A stretch of 64,000 nucleotides of DNA, taken from assembly GCF_023746555.1 (NCBI RefSeq), contig NZ_CP098755.1, forward strand, positions 4,782,001 to 4,846,000, written 5' to 3'. This DNA comes from Brevibacillus ruminantium (GTDB lineage: Bacteria; Bacillota; Bacilli; Brevibacillales; Brevibacillaceae). This document shows positions 8,341 through 16,701 of this stretch, in pieces (within the stretch, counting starts at the first letter, position 1; every line of letters starts with the position of its first letter). The notes below the pieces were generated by a model. That model saw only the letters and a program-made list of their open reading frames with translations. It was not told where the DNA came from and made no database searches. A program made the translations under genes and the position numbers.

Positions 8341-11300
8341 TTATCTTTCGTCCGTAACCTGCTCCGTGCCATCCGCATTCTGCATCGCTGCGTGGGATAT
8401 AGTCGCTTCCGCAATCTCGGCAAATGCCCAATGCGTCATCGAAACATCAGACCAGATTGCTTTCGTGATACCGACCAGCGGTCCTCTTCCGGTCACGCGA
8501 TTGAACAGGGCTGCAGCCTCCGCACGAGTCACTCCCTGATTCGGTCGGAATGATCCATCGGCATATCCCTTCATCATTCCTTGCTCGGCAACGGCGGCAA
8601 TGCTTGTGGCTGCCCAATGACCTTGTACATCTGTAAAAGCTGCACCCTGTTTCGTTTCGAGATTTTTCCACTTGGCGAAAATGGTTGCCATATCCGCCCG
8701 TGTCACTGTGGCATTGGGATGGAACAAGCCATCTGCGTCCCCCGTCATCAGCCCGGCGCTGTACACGAGCTGAATCGCTTTCGCCGCCCAATGACTGGGC
8801 TCCACATCCGCAAAGGTGGCCACTTCTGCTTGGGTTTGCTGTCCGGTCTCTTGCAGGAAGAAAGCTATCACGGCAGCCATTTCCGCACGAGACATGATCC
8901 GGTTGGGCTGGAATGTCCCGTTTGGATAACCGGTCATGAACGCCTTATGCTCCACATGCACCTGCTTTCCTTGCAATGACAGAATGGTAAACGTACTGAA
9001 CTTGGTGATTTCGATCTCGATCCCAACAGGCTTGCCTTTTTCGTCGTAGCGGATCACACCTGTCTTCAATTCCTTCTCTCCATCCGTGTGATCCACATAG
9101 ACAGCCAGAGTCGCAAGGAAGGCTTGCAATGCACCCGATTCAGTTGGCAGCTTAACATCCTGCAGCGGGAACGTGACCCGCGTTCTTTGGTTGCTATAGT
9201 TGGTTTCGATGATCATCGGCTTGCCTACCACCTGCACCTGCTGTCCACCAGCCGCCAGCTTCACAGCTTCCGCATCGAGCGTACGCTGTGTCACAGCCTG
9301 CCTGTCACTCCGATTGCTGATCGGTACCACCCGGAAATACAGTTCATTTTCTGGGAGGGTTGCTACTATTTCCCTCGGGATCGCAATGATGACATCTCCC
9401 GTTTTGACCTCCAGCGCAACCTGATGTTCCTTGATCAGCTCAAGAGTGTTCTTTGGCACTTTGACGATGACTTCATCGGCAGGATTACCAGGCAGGTCAT
9501 CGATCCTAATCCGGATCATATCCTTGTTGTTTTCCTTCGCTTTTTGCAAAATATTTTTTGCGTTTTGTCGGTCAAATACGACTTCGTCTACCTGTTTCCC
9601 TTCCAAGGTTTTACGGGTAATTTCAAGCTGCTCAAATAAAGATTGGTCGTTTCCTGCTTCAACCTTGACACGGCTAGTCGAATCTTTGATACCGGAAGAT
9701 GTAGAACCGCCACTACTGCTTCCGCCAGTTCCACTTTTGCCCTTGTCGTTATCCCGGTCGTTTTTGTCATCGTCACGGTCATTCTCGCGCGGTGCTGCAT
9801 CCACCGTCACGCTGATGCTGGCTCCAAGATTTTCCGGGTTTTCTACGTGATCCGGCAGATTGATTAATTTCCCTTTTACGGTAAAACGCTGTTTTTTCCG
9901 ACTGTTTGGATTGTAATCAGCGTCCTCCACATCCCATTTGACTTCGACCGAAATCGTGCTGTCGTCATCCAGCGTTACTCTCACTTCTTCCGGAAGTCCC
10001 AGTGCAGTAGCATTTTTTCGTGTTCCATTCTCCACATCTTTAATTGCTTCCGGCTGTCTCACTTTAACGATCTGGCGGGGCGTCTCTGCTTCGTCCGCTG
10101 CCTTCACTTTCACGCGAATGCTTACCCTAAGATCTTGGCTGTTCGTTACACCCTTCGGAAGCTTCACCAGTTCACCTGTGACGGTAAAGCTCTGAGCTTC
10201 CTTGCTTTCCGGGTCGTAATCCGCGTTGGACACATCCCATTTGACACTGACTGCTAGCGTACTGTTATCTGCCAGCGTAACCTCGACTTCATCAGGCAAA
10301 CCGAGTGCATCCGCTTTTTTCGGCGTTCCGTTGGCAAGGCCAGTGATCGGGGCCGGGCTGGTAACGCTGATGATGTCTCGATCTATTGATTCGGCAGCGT
10401 TTACGGTGACCTGGATCGAGGCGGTCAGGTTTTGCGGATTCGTTATGCCTCTTGGCAGATTTACCAGATTTCCAGATACCGCAAAGGTTTGCTTCTCCTT
10501 GCTGGTGGGGTCGTAGTCTGCTGTAGTTACTGACCAATCCACCTCTGTATCGATGGAGGCCCCATTACTCAATGTTACTTCTACCCAGGATGGCAAACCG
10601 AGCGCGACGACAGTTTTTGCAGTACCGTTCGGCAAATCGGTGATCGGAGCCGGAGATTCGACTCCTGTCACCTCAACATTTGGTATGCGTATCGTGTAGC
10701 TTTCGCTCATCACCGTACTGTCCGTCATGCCTGACTTCACAGCGATGGCTTTAATAGATACGGCTCTGTTCACCCTGATTGGATCGCTATACTCACTGCT
10801 GCTTGTCGTTGGGGTGCTTCCGTCCGTGGTGTAGTAAATCGTGGCTCCTTCTGTAGCCGAGCTTAGTGTTACCGTCGTCCCTGCTTCAACTTCCCCTCCC
10901 GCCGGATTCGCGGTTGGTGTCGCAACTTGAGGTATCGCTGCGATCGTGTAGCTTTCACTCATCACCGCGCTGTCCGTCATGCCTGACTTCACGGCGATAG
11001 CTTTGATAGTTACAGCATTGTTCACCGTGATTGGATCGCTATACTCACTGCTGCTTGTCGTTGGGGTGCTTTCGTCCGTGGTGTAGTAAATCGTGGCTCC
11101 TGCTGTAGCCGAGCTTAGTGTTACTGTCGTCCCTGCAGCAACTTCCCCTCCCGCCGGATTCGCGGTTGGTGTCGCAACTTGAGGTATCGCTGCAATGGTG
11201 TAGCTTTCGCTCATCACGGCGCTGTCTGCCATGCCCGATTTCACAGCGATGGCTTTGATAGTTACGGCTCTGTTCACCCTGATTGGATCGCTATACTCAC

Positions 11301-13698
11301 TGCTGCTTGTCGTCGGGGTGTTTCCGTCCGTGGTGTAGTAAATCGTTGCTCCTGCTGTAGCCGAGCTTAGTGTTACCCTCGTGCCTGCTTCAACTTCCCC
11401 TCCCGCCGGATTCGCGGTTGGTGTTGCAACTTGAGGTATCGCTGCGATTGTGTAGCTTTCGCTCATCACGGTGCTGTCTGTCATGCCCGATTTCACAGCA
11501 ATTGCTTTGATGGTTACGGCATTGTTCACCGTGATTGGATCGCTATACTCACTGCTGCTTGTCGTTGGGGTGCTTCCGTCCGTGGTGTAGTAAATCGTGG
11601 CTCCCGCTGTAGCCGAGCTTAGTGTTACCCTCGTGCCTGCTTCAACTTCTCCTCCCGCCGGATTCGCGGTTGGTGTCGCAACTTGGGGCATCGCTGCGAT
11701 TGTGTAGCTTTCGCTCATCACGGCGCTGTCTGCCATGCCCGATTTCACAGCGATGGCTTTGATAGTTACGGCTCTGTTCACCCTGATTGGATCGCTATAC
11801 TCACTGCTGCTTGTCGTCGGGGTGTTTCCGTCCGTGGTGTAGTAAATCGTTGCTCCTGCTGTAGCCGAGCTTAGTGTTACCCTCGTGCCTGCTTCAACTT
11901 CCCCTCCCGCCGGATTCGCGGTTGGTGTTGCAACTTGAGGTATCGCTGCGATTGTGTAGCTTTCGCTCATTACCGCACTGTCCGTCATGCCTGACTTCAC
12001 AGCGATTGCTTTGATAGTTACAGCACTGTTTACCGTGATTGGATCACTATACTCACTGCTGCTTGTCGTTGGGGTGCTTCCGTCCGTGGTGTAGTAAATC
12101 GTGGCTCCTGCTGTAGCCGAGCTTAGTGTTACCGTTGTTCCTGCTTCAACTTCTCCTCCTGCCGGATTCGCGGTTGGTGTTGCAACTTGGGGCATCGCTG
12201 CGATGGTATAGCTTTCACTCATCACCGCGCTGTCCGTCATGCCTGACTTTACGGCGATGGCTTTGATAGTTACGGCATTGTTCACCGTGATTGGGCCACT
12301 ATACTCACTGCTGCTTGTCGTTGGGGTGCTTTCGTCCGTGGTGTAGTAAATCGTGGCTCCTGCTGTAGCCGAGCTTAGTGTTACCGTTGTTCCTGCTGCA
12401 ACTTCCCCTCCCGCCGGATTCGCGGTTGGTGTAGCAACTTGGGGCATCGCTGCGATGGTATAGCTTTCGCTCATCACCTCACTGTCCGTCATGCCTGACT
12501 TTACGGCGATGGCTTTGATAGTAACGGCACTGTTCACCGTGATTGGATCGCTATACTCACTGCTGTTTGTCGTTGGGGTGCTTCCATCTGTTGTGTAGTA
12601 AATCGTTGCTCCCGCTGTTCCTGAACTCAACGTTACAGTCGTCCCTGCTTCAACTTCTCCTCCCGCCGGGCTGGCTGTAGGCATTTGTACAGGTACAAGT
12701 GGCACAAACGCGTCCCCGATTAAAACCAATCCTGCTGAACCTGCCAAAAATACTTTTCCACTACCAACTTTAATGGACGAAATTGATTTTCCGCTACTAC
12801 CACTATGTGCAATCGTCCAGTCTGAACCATCTGACGAACTGAGCATTTTCTCATTCGTTCCACCAACGTAAAAATTTCCATCTCCATATGTAACTGTAGC
12901 AAATGATACCGTTTCTACACCTGCTGGTGGTGTCTTTTCTTCCCAGCTAACACCGTCATCAGAAACATAAATATATCCACTTAATCCAACAGCCACAAGC
13001 TTCCCATTTCCGTATGCCACGCCATAAAGCTGTTTGGAAGGTCTTGCAGAATCCACTTTCGTCCAAACTTCCCCATCAATTGAAGAATAAATCACAAACG
13101 TAGCATTGTCTGAACTTTTGCCTACAGCCCAAAACTTGCCCATTCCGTACGTTACAGCATTAAACCCAGAAACCTCCGCAGGCAACGACCTGTCAAACCA
13201 GTTCGTTCCGTCTACAGAATCGTAAATCGCTCCTCCGCTGTCTCCAACCGCGACGATATTTGTCCCATTAGTGGCAATAGACACCAATTTCTTCATGTTG
13301 GGCCCAGATCGCTCAATCCAATTGTTTCTATCGAGCTGATCTAAGCCATCATTGAGGGTATAAATTTTTCCGACCCCATCTAGTTGACCTATAGCAACCC
13401 ACATTGACTGATAATGCAGAGATTGATTTACAACCACTTCCAGTGGGCGTGACGCCTTCGTCCAGTTTGTGCCGTTTGAGGACGTGCCATAGTCCCCGTT
13501 TCCAGCAAACAACAACCATGTACCATTGTGATACGCGATTTTATTATTCGTTGCTGTACCAAAACCAGGGTTTACGGGAGTCCAGGTTGAAGCTGATGCA
13601 CGCGAAACAAAAAAATTCAAATTCATAGACGAAATCACTAAAATAAGTGCGACCAAAATCTTTGCAGCAATTCCGGATTTACCGAATATTCCGTTCAT
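8341..13698 (-). CDS. S-layer-anchored surface protein with beta-propeller, CHB_HEX_C and Ig-like repeats
   Basis: The 1785-residue protein has a signal peptide (residues 1-37, ending ASA). Residues about 38-330 hold repeated units such as YVSDDGVSWEEKTPP and SSSDGSDWTIAHSG, a sialidase/Ycf48-like propeller. Residues about 336-1004 are eight 84-residue chitobiase C-terminal-like units (GATIYYTTDGSTPTT). Three Ig-like units follow (each with ADYDP and PAPITDLPNGT-like blocks) to about 1290, then a disordered DRDDDKNDRDNDKG/SSGG linker and a pre-anchor domain. The C-terminus has three SLH motifs (FMTGYPNGTFQPNRIMSRAE is the first) that bind pyruvylated wall polymer. It is therefore probably a cell-surface adhesin or glycan-binding protein. 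The ribosome site is AAGGGGGG. Gene and terminator suggest a single transcript. Confidence 0.85.
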   Translation of the reverse strand: MNGIFGKSGIAAKILVALILVISSMNLNFFVSRASASTWTPVNPGFGTATNNKIAYHNGTWLLFAGNGDYGTSSNGTNWTKASRPLEVVVNQSLHYQSMWVAIGQLDGVGKIYTLNDGLDQLDRNNWIERSGPNMKKLVSIATNGTNIVAVGDSGGAIYDSVDGTNWFDRSLPAEVSGFNAVTYGMGKFWAVGKSSDNATFVIYSSIDGEVWTKVDSARPSKQLYGVAYGNGKLVAVGLSGYIYVSDDGVSWEEKTPPAGVETVSFATVTYGDGNFYVGGTNEKMLSSSDGSDWTIAHSGSSGKSISSIKVGSGKVFLAGSAGLVLIGDAFVPLVPVQMPTASPAGGEVEAGTTVTLSSGTAGATIYYTTDGSTPTTNSSEYSDPITVNSAVTIKAIAVKSGMTDSEVMSESYTIAAMPQVATPTANPAGGEVAAGTTVTLSSATAGATIYYTTDESTPTTSSSEYSGPITVNNAVTIKAIAVKSGMTDSAVMSESYTIAAMPQVATPTANPAGGEVEAGTTVTLSSATAGATIYYTTDGSTPTTSSSEYSDPITVNSAVTIKAIAVKSGMTDSAVMSESYTIAAIPQVATPTANPAGGEVEAGTRVTLSSATAGATIYYTTDGNTPTTSSSEYSDPIRVNRAVTIKAIAVKSGMADSAVMSESYTIAAMPQVATPTANPAGGEVEAGTRVTLSSATAGATIYYTTDGSTPTTSSSEYSDPITVNNAVTIKAIAVKSGMTDSTVMSESYTIAAIPQVATPTANPAGGEVEAGTRVTLSSATAGATIYYTTDGNTPTTSSSEYSDPIRVNRAVTIKAIAVKSGMADSAVMSESYTIAAIPQVATPTANPAGGEVAAGTTVTLSSATAGATIYYTTDESTPTTSSSEYSDPITVNNAVTIKAIAVKSGMTDSAVMSESYTIAAIPQVATPTANPAGGEVEAGTTVTLSSATEGATIYYTTDGSTPTTSSSEYSDPIRVNRAVSIKAIAVKSGMTDSTVMSESYTIRIPNVEVTGVESPAPITDLPNGTAKTVVALGLPSWVEVTLSNGASIDTEVDWSVTTADYDPTSKEKQTFAVSGNLVNLPRGITNPQNLTASIQVTVNAAESIDRDIISVTSPAPITGLANGTPKKADALGLPDEVEVTLADNSTLAVSVKWDVSNADYDPESKEAQSFTVTGELVKLPKGVTNSQDLRVSIRVKVKAADEAETPRQIVKVRQPEAIKDVENGTRKNATALGLPEEVRVTLDDDSTISVEVKWDVEDADYNPNSRKKQRFTVKGKLINLPDHVENPENLGASISVTVDAAPRENDRDDDKNDRDNDKGKSGTGGSSSGGSTSSGIKDSTSRVKVEAGNDQSLFEQLEITRKTLEGKQVDEVVFDRQNAKNILQKAKENNKDMIRIRIDDLPGNPADEVIVKVPKNTLELIKEHQVALEVKTGDVIIAIPREIVATLPENELYFRVVPISNRSDRQAVTQRTLDAEAVKLAAGGQQVQVVGKPMIIETNYSNQRTRVTFPLQDVKLPTESGALQAFLATLAVYVDHTDGEKELKTGVIRYDEKGKPVGIEIEITKFSTFTILSLQGKQVHVEHKAFMTGYPNGTFQPNRIMSRAEMAAVIAFFLQETGQQTQAEVATFADVEPSHWAAKAIQLVYSAGLMTGDADGLFHPNATVTRADMATIFAKWKNLETKQGAAFTDVQGHWAATSIAAVAEQGMMKGYADGSFRPNQGVTRAEAAALFNRVTGRGPLVGITKAIWSDVSMTHWAFAEIAEATISHAAMQNADGTEQVTDER
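10689..12700 (-). repeat. Eight tandem 252-bp repeats inside the SLH gene
   Basis: The phrase GTGTAGCTTTCGCTCATCAC or a close variant recurs every 252 bases from about 10693 to 12457 on the plus strand. Each unit encodes one 84-residue CHB_HEX_C-like domain. The units are not equally related: the copies near 11190-11440 and 11694-11944 are almost identical (both give DGNTPTT and RVNRAV), that is a 504-bp period. Recombination could change the copy number. Confidence 0.9.
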
Positions 13699-14095
13699 AA
13701 TACCCCCCTTGGCAGGAAAATTTTATTACCAAATGAAGTTTCAGGTACGACATGAAAAACCACAGAATTTTACTTTTCGACAAAATCAGATATATGTTCC
13801 TTTTTAAATAGGTACATGTTACTGTAAAACTAGTAATATGTCATCTGATCTCTCCTTTCCTCTCATCTACGAACAACACCGTTTTGTTACCACCTTCTTG
13901 AAACGGCAGTTTATGCCATTACCGATTTCCCCTCACCTTTGTGCGTTCTCCCTGGCAGAAATTGATATTTGATAGCTCTATCATATTACCAATCAATATA
14001 TCATTTCAATTTTTATCTACCAAAAAATTCATTTATCGATATTTTTCGGAAAACCCTCGTATACAAATAATTGACCAGTCTGAAAGGAAGAAGCA
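13699..14095. other. 397-bp intergenic region between divergent genes
   Basis: This AT-rich region must hold the promoters of the SLH gene (minus) and the acetyltransferase gene (plus). I see a perfect dyad TGATAG-CT-CTATCA at 13970-13983, overlapping a TTGATA at 13963. It may be an operator for the plus-strand operon. No small gene is convincing here. Confidence 0.4.
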
Positions 14096-14581
14096 ATGAT
14101 TCAAAAACGAGCAGTGACAGAAACGGACGAAGTCTTTTTGTTTCAGCTTTATTCGAGCACCCGCTTGGACGAGCTTGCAGCCTGGGGGTGGGATGAGGTG
14201 ATGCAACAGCAATTCTTGCAGTTACAGTGGCGGGCACAGAAGCATTCCTATGCGATGCAATACCCTGATGCCGAGCATATTTTGCTTTGTTATCAAAATA
14301 TTCCGATTGGAAGAATTATTGTTGCACGCAGCGATACGGCTGTCATACTCGTGGACATCACGATTCTGCCTGACTATCGCGGCATGGGCATTGGCACCAC
14401 GCTTATTCGGGAACTTCAGAATGAAGCAGCAGCCTCATTGCATCCACTTCTTCTTAGCGTATTGCCGACCAACCGTGCGATGCAGTTGTATGAACGTCTC
14501 GGCTTTCGCGCAATCGGCAGCTTAGGGCTCCATATCAGCATGGAATGGACTCCAACACCATCTGGTGAAGGAACCTTCTAA
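14096..14581 (+). CDS. GNAT-family N-acetyltransferase
   Basis: The 161-residue protein is a single GNAT domain that transfers an acetyl group from acetyl-CoA to an amine. Motif A is clear: ILVDITILPDYRGMGIGTTL has the R-x-x-G-x-G pyrophosphate loop. The C-terminal motif B is MQLYERLGFRAIG. A GGAAGAAG ribosome site precedes ATG 14096. It lies 24 bases before the first of three tail-collar genes and looks like their first cistron, so it may modify one of them or a shared partner; that is inference from position. Confidence 0.8.
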   Translation: MIQKRAVTETDEVFLFQLYSSTRLDELAAWGWDEVMQQQFLQLQWRAQKHSYAMQYPDAEHILLCYQNIPIGRIIVARSDTAVILVDITILPDYRGMGIGTTLIRELQNEAAASLHPLLLSVLPTNRAMQLYERLGFRAIGSLGLHISMEWTPTPSGEGTF

Positions 14582-14604
14582 ATAAATATCAAGAGGTGAC
14601 CCCA

Positions 14605-15102
14605 ATGAGTGAATCCTACCTGGGAGAAATTCGCATGTTTGCGGGCAATTATGCACCACAGGGCTGGGCACTATGCAATGGTCAATTGCTGAACATCAGC
14701 GAGTATGAAGCATTGTATGCACTGCTTAGCACAACGTATGGCGGCGACGGAAAAACAACGTTTGCCTTGCCTGATTTGCGCGGGAGAATTGCCATTCATC
14801 CAAGCACTTCCTACCCTCTGGCTTCAAAAAATGGAACGGAAACCGTTACTTTGGTTTCCAATCAATTACCTCAGCACACCCATATCGCAAATGCAACCTC
14901 TACTTTAGAAACCGGTCATACTCCGGCCAACTCCATCTGGGGGAAAAACCTAATGATGGCCTACTCTACTGGAGCTACGACCAACATGTCCGGTCAACTC
15001 CTCGCACCGGTCGGAAGCGGCCAGCCGCACGACAACATGATGCCCACCACCACGATCTCATTTATCATTTCAATATACGGATACTATCCACCCCAACAAT
15101 AG
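14605..15102 (+). CDS. Tail-collar (MdpB-like) protein 1
   Basis: This 165-residue protein starts at ATG 14605 after AAGAGGTGA. It begins SESYLGEIRMFAGNYAPQGW, followed by CNGQLLNISEYEALYALL and TTYGGDGKTTFALPDLRGR, the signature of the phage tail-collar domain found in microcystin-dependent-protein-like proteins. QPHDNMMPTTTISFII closes the domain. These proteins resemble the receptor end of phage fibres, but no other phage genes are near. It is the first of three paralogues in one operon. Confidence 0.85.
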   Translation: MSESYLGEIRMFAGNYAPQGWALCNGQLLNISEYEALYALLSTTYGGDGKTTFALPDLRGRIAIHPSTSYPLASKNGTETVTLVSNQLPQHTHIANATSTLETGHTPANSIWGKNLMMAYSTGATTNMSGQLLAPVGSGQPHDNMMPTTTISFIISIYGYYPPQQ

Positions 15103-15140
15103 GCGCCAACGATCCATAAATTAAAAGGAGGTTTTTAACA

Positions 15141-15638
15141 ATGTCTGAACCGTTTTTGGGCGAAATTCGTCTGTTTGCCAATCATTATGCGCCAAGGGGA
15201 TGGATGTTTTGTGAAGGGCAGATCCTGCAAACCACGCAGTATCAGGCACTCTATTCCTTGTTGGGGAATGTTTACGGAGGAAATGGTGTTACTACCTTTG
15301 CTTTGCCTGATTACCGTGGCCGCGTGCCGATTCACGTGAGCCCTTCCTTTCCGCGGGGTACATCTGCTGGCGAGGCCAACCATACCTTGACGATAAATGA
15401 AATGCCTCAGCACACACATCAAGTATCTGCTTCTTCAAACGCAGCTACGTCCCCTTCACCGCTCAACAATGCCTGGGCTGCAGCGGAAAACATATATGGC
15501 CCGGCAGCAACCATGGTCCAAATGAATCAAAGTGCAATTGGCACAGCTGGCGGCAGCCAACCTCATAACAACATGCAGCCGTATCTGGTGCTGAACTATG
15601 CAATTGCAATTCAAGGGATCTACCCAAGCAGAAATTAA
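15141..15638 (+). CDS. Tail-collar (MdpB-like) protein 2
   Basis: The 165-residue paralogue has an AAAGGAGG ribosome site and starts SEPFLGEIRLFANHYAPRGW. It has the same blocks as its neighbours: CEGQILQTTQYQALYSLLG, NGVTTFALPDYRGRVPIH, MPQHTHQV and QPHNNMQPYLVLNYAIAI. The middle part, between the HTH and QPHNN blocks, differs most from the other two copies and is the likely variable insertion of the fold. Spacing of 38 bases to the previous gene supports co-transcription. Confidence 0.85.
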   Translation: MSEPFLGEIRLFANHYAPRGWMFCEGQILQTTQYQALYSLLGNVYGGNGVTTFALPDYRGRVPIHVSPSFPRGTSAGEANHTLTINEMPQHTHQVSASSNAATSPSPLNNAWAAAENIYGPAATMVQMNQSAIGTAGGSQPHNNMQPYLVLNYAIAIQGIYPSRN

Positions 15639-15655
15639 AAAAGGAGGGTATACAT

Positions 15656-16192
15656 ATGGCAGACGCATATCTTGGTGAAATCCGCATTTTTGCAGGAAAC
15701 TTCGCGCCTAAAGGGTGGGCGCTTTGCGATGGTCAATTGCTGCATATCCAGCAATACACAGCGCTTTACTCCATTATTAACACACAATATGGCGGGGACG
15801 GCAAAACGACCTTTGCCTTGCCGAATCTGATGGGCAGTGCTACCATGCATCAAGGGCAAGGACAAGGCTTGACCCCGCGTACAGTTGGCAGCAAAGTAGG
15901 GAGCTCAACTGTGACGCTTACTAGCACACAAATCCCTGCACACACACATATACCACAAGCAGTTATTGGTGAAGGCAATTCGAGCGATCCGACCGGTAGA
16001 AACTGGGCAACACCACCGCAGCCAGACCCTTTTTCCGATGCTCCTAACCTGTATGATCCGACACCCAATGTGCAAATGTCTCCAGTTGCGCTCAATGTAA
16101 CGGGTGGCTCTCAGCCGCATAACAACTTGCAACCTTTTATCGCCCAAAATTTTATCATTTGTTTAGATGGTGAATACCCCAGCAAGGGTTAA
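15656..16192 (+). CDS. Tail-collar (MdpB-like) protein 3
   Basis: The third paralogue has 178 residues and an AAAAGGAGGG ribosome site. It begins ADAYLGEIRIFAGNFAPKGW and has CDGQLLHIQQYTALYSII, GGDGKTTFALPNLMGS, IPAHTHIPQA and QPHNNLQPFIAQNFIICL. Its variable part is longer and rich in Pro and Asp. It follows gene 2 by only 17 bases and is followed by a terminator hairpin, so it ends the operon. A set of three different collar proteins may form a hetero-oligomer; that is inference. Confidence 0.85.
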   Translation: MADAYLGEIRIFAGNFAPKGWALCDGQLLHIQQYTALYSIINTQYGGDGKTTFALPNLMGSATMHQGQGQGLTPRTVGSKVGSSTVTLTSTQIPAHTHIPQAVIGEGNSSDPTGRNWATPPQPDPFSDAPNLYDPTPNVQMSPVALNVTGGSQPHNNLQPFIAQNFIICLDGEYPSKG

Positions 16193-16274
16193 GCGCGATT
16201 GATGGGGCAGTGGTAAACAGTCCGTCAGAAGGTTCTGTCACATACCATTTAAAAATTGTGCAAGAACAGCTTTT

Positions 16275-16296
16275 AAACACGCTGCTACTCGTGTTT
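16275..16296 (+). terminator. Terminator of the tail-collar operon
   Basis: AAACACG and CGTGTTT form a 7-bp stem with an 8-base loop about 80 bases after the last collar gene. The downstream T run has been replaced by the left end of an IS200/IS605-like element. Confidence 0.5.
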
Positions 16297-16299
16297 AAC

Positions 16300-16658
16300 T
16301 TATAGGTCGAGAAGTCTCCCACTTCTAAAACCTTACAGCGTTTGGTTGTAAGTGGGGGATGAATCGACTTTGGACAAGGACAGGCTTTTGCCTGTTCAGT
16401 TGTCCGACACTTTGGTAAAATCTACTTATGATGTTCTTTGATAACTGGATATATGGGGTTGCATGGAGAAACAAAATGCGAAAACCAAGCTTATCCTTCC
16501 ATGCGTAAAATATCCAAGGTAACAAAAGAACTCCGAAACGTCGGACATCTAGGGTAGGGACTACCCGAAGTAACGCTCGAGGAGACGAAAGGTTACTTTC
16601 GTCGTGGATTTGAGAAGCTCCCACTTCATGGCGTTAGCCTAAGTGGAGAGTAGTTCAC
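16300..16658 (+). mobile_element. IS200/IS605-type non-autonomous element without transposase
   Basis: A left-end hairpin CCCACTTC...AAGTGGG (16318-16356) and a right-end hairpin CCACTT...AAGTGG (16621-16646) share the phrase AGAAGnTCCCACTTC. That is typical of IS200/IS605 ends, which are subterminal hairpins and not inverted repeats. The left end abuts TTTAAC and the right end finishes AGTAGTTCAC at 16658. No tnpA or tnpB frame lies between. The 360-bp unit is therefore a MITE-like derivative. The exact ends are inferred. Confidence 0.6.
16430..16658 (+). ncRNA. Putative TnpB-type guide RNA scaffold (omega/right-end RNA)
   Basis: The right part of the element is densely structured: GGATAT/ATATCC and GCATGG/CCATGC pairs, GGGTAG-GGA-CTACCC, then GTAAC and CGAAA pairing with GTTAC and TTTCG in a pseudoknot-like order (16570-16602), and last the right-end hairpin with an inner GGC-GTTA-GCC. 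TnpB guide RNAs are made from exactly this position and take their guide from the bases past the right end. Here the guide would start at 16659. The tnpB gene itself is absent. Confidence 0.45.
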
Positions 16659-16701
16659 AGGCTGTTCCATTCGCTCCTGAATCTTCACCGCCGGCCGTTC
16701 A

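Noticed and set aside
11179..11874. Three repeated 63-residue frames on the plus strand
   Set aside because: They are antisense images of the CHB_HEX_C repeats, have no ribosome sites and recur only because the repeats do.
10689..12700. Possible CRISPR array
   Set aside because: The 252-bp units are coding, contiguous and in frame, with no short repeat-spacer pattern.
14596..16192. Prophage tail region
   Set aside because: Only collar-type proteins are present and no head, tape-measure, baseplate or lysis gene lies near.
16325..16624. A 99-residue minus-strand protein
   Set aside because: It lies antisense to the structured right end of the IS200/IS605-like element and has no ribosome site or known motif.
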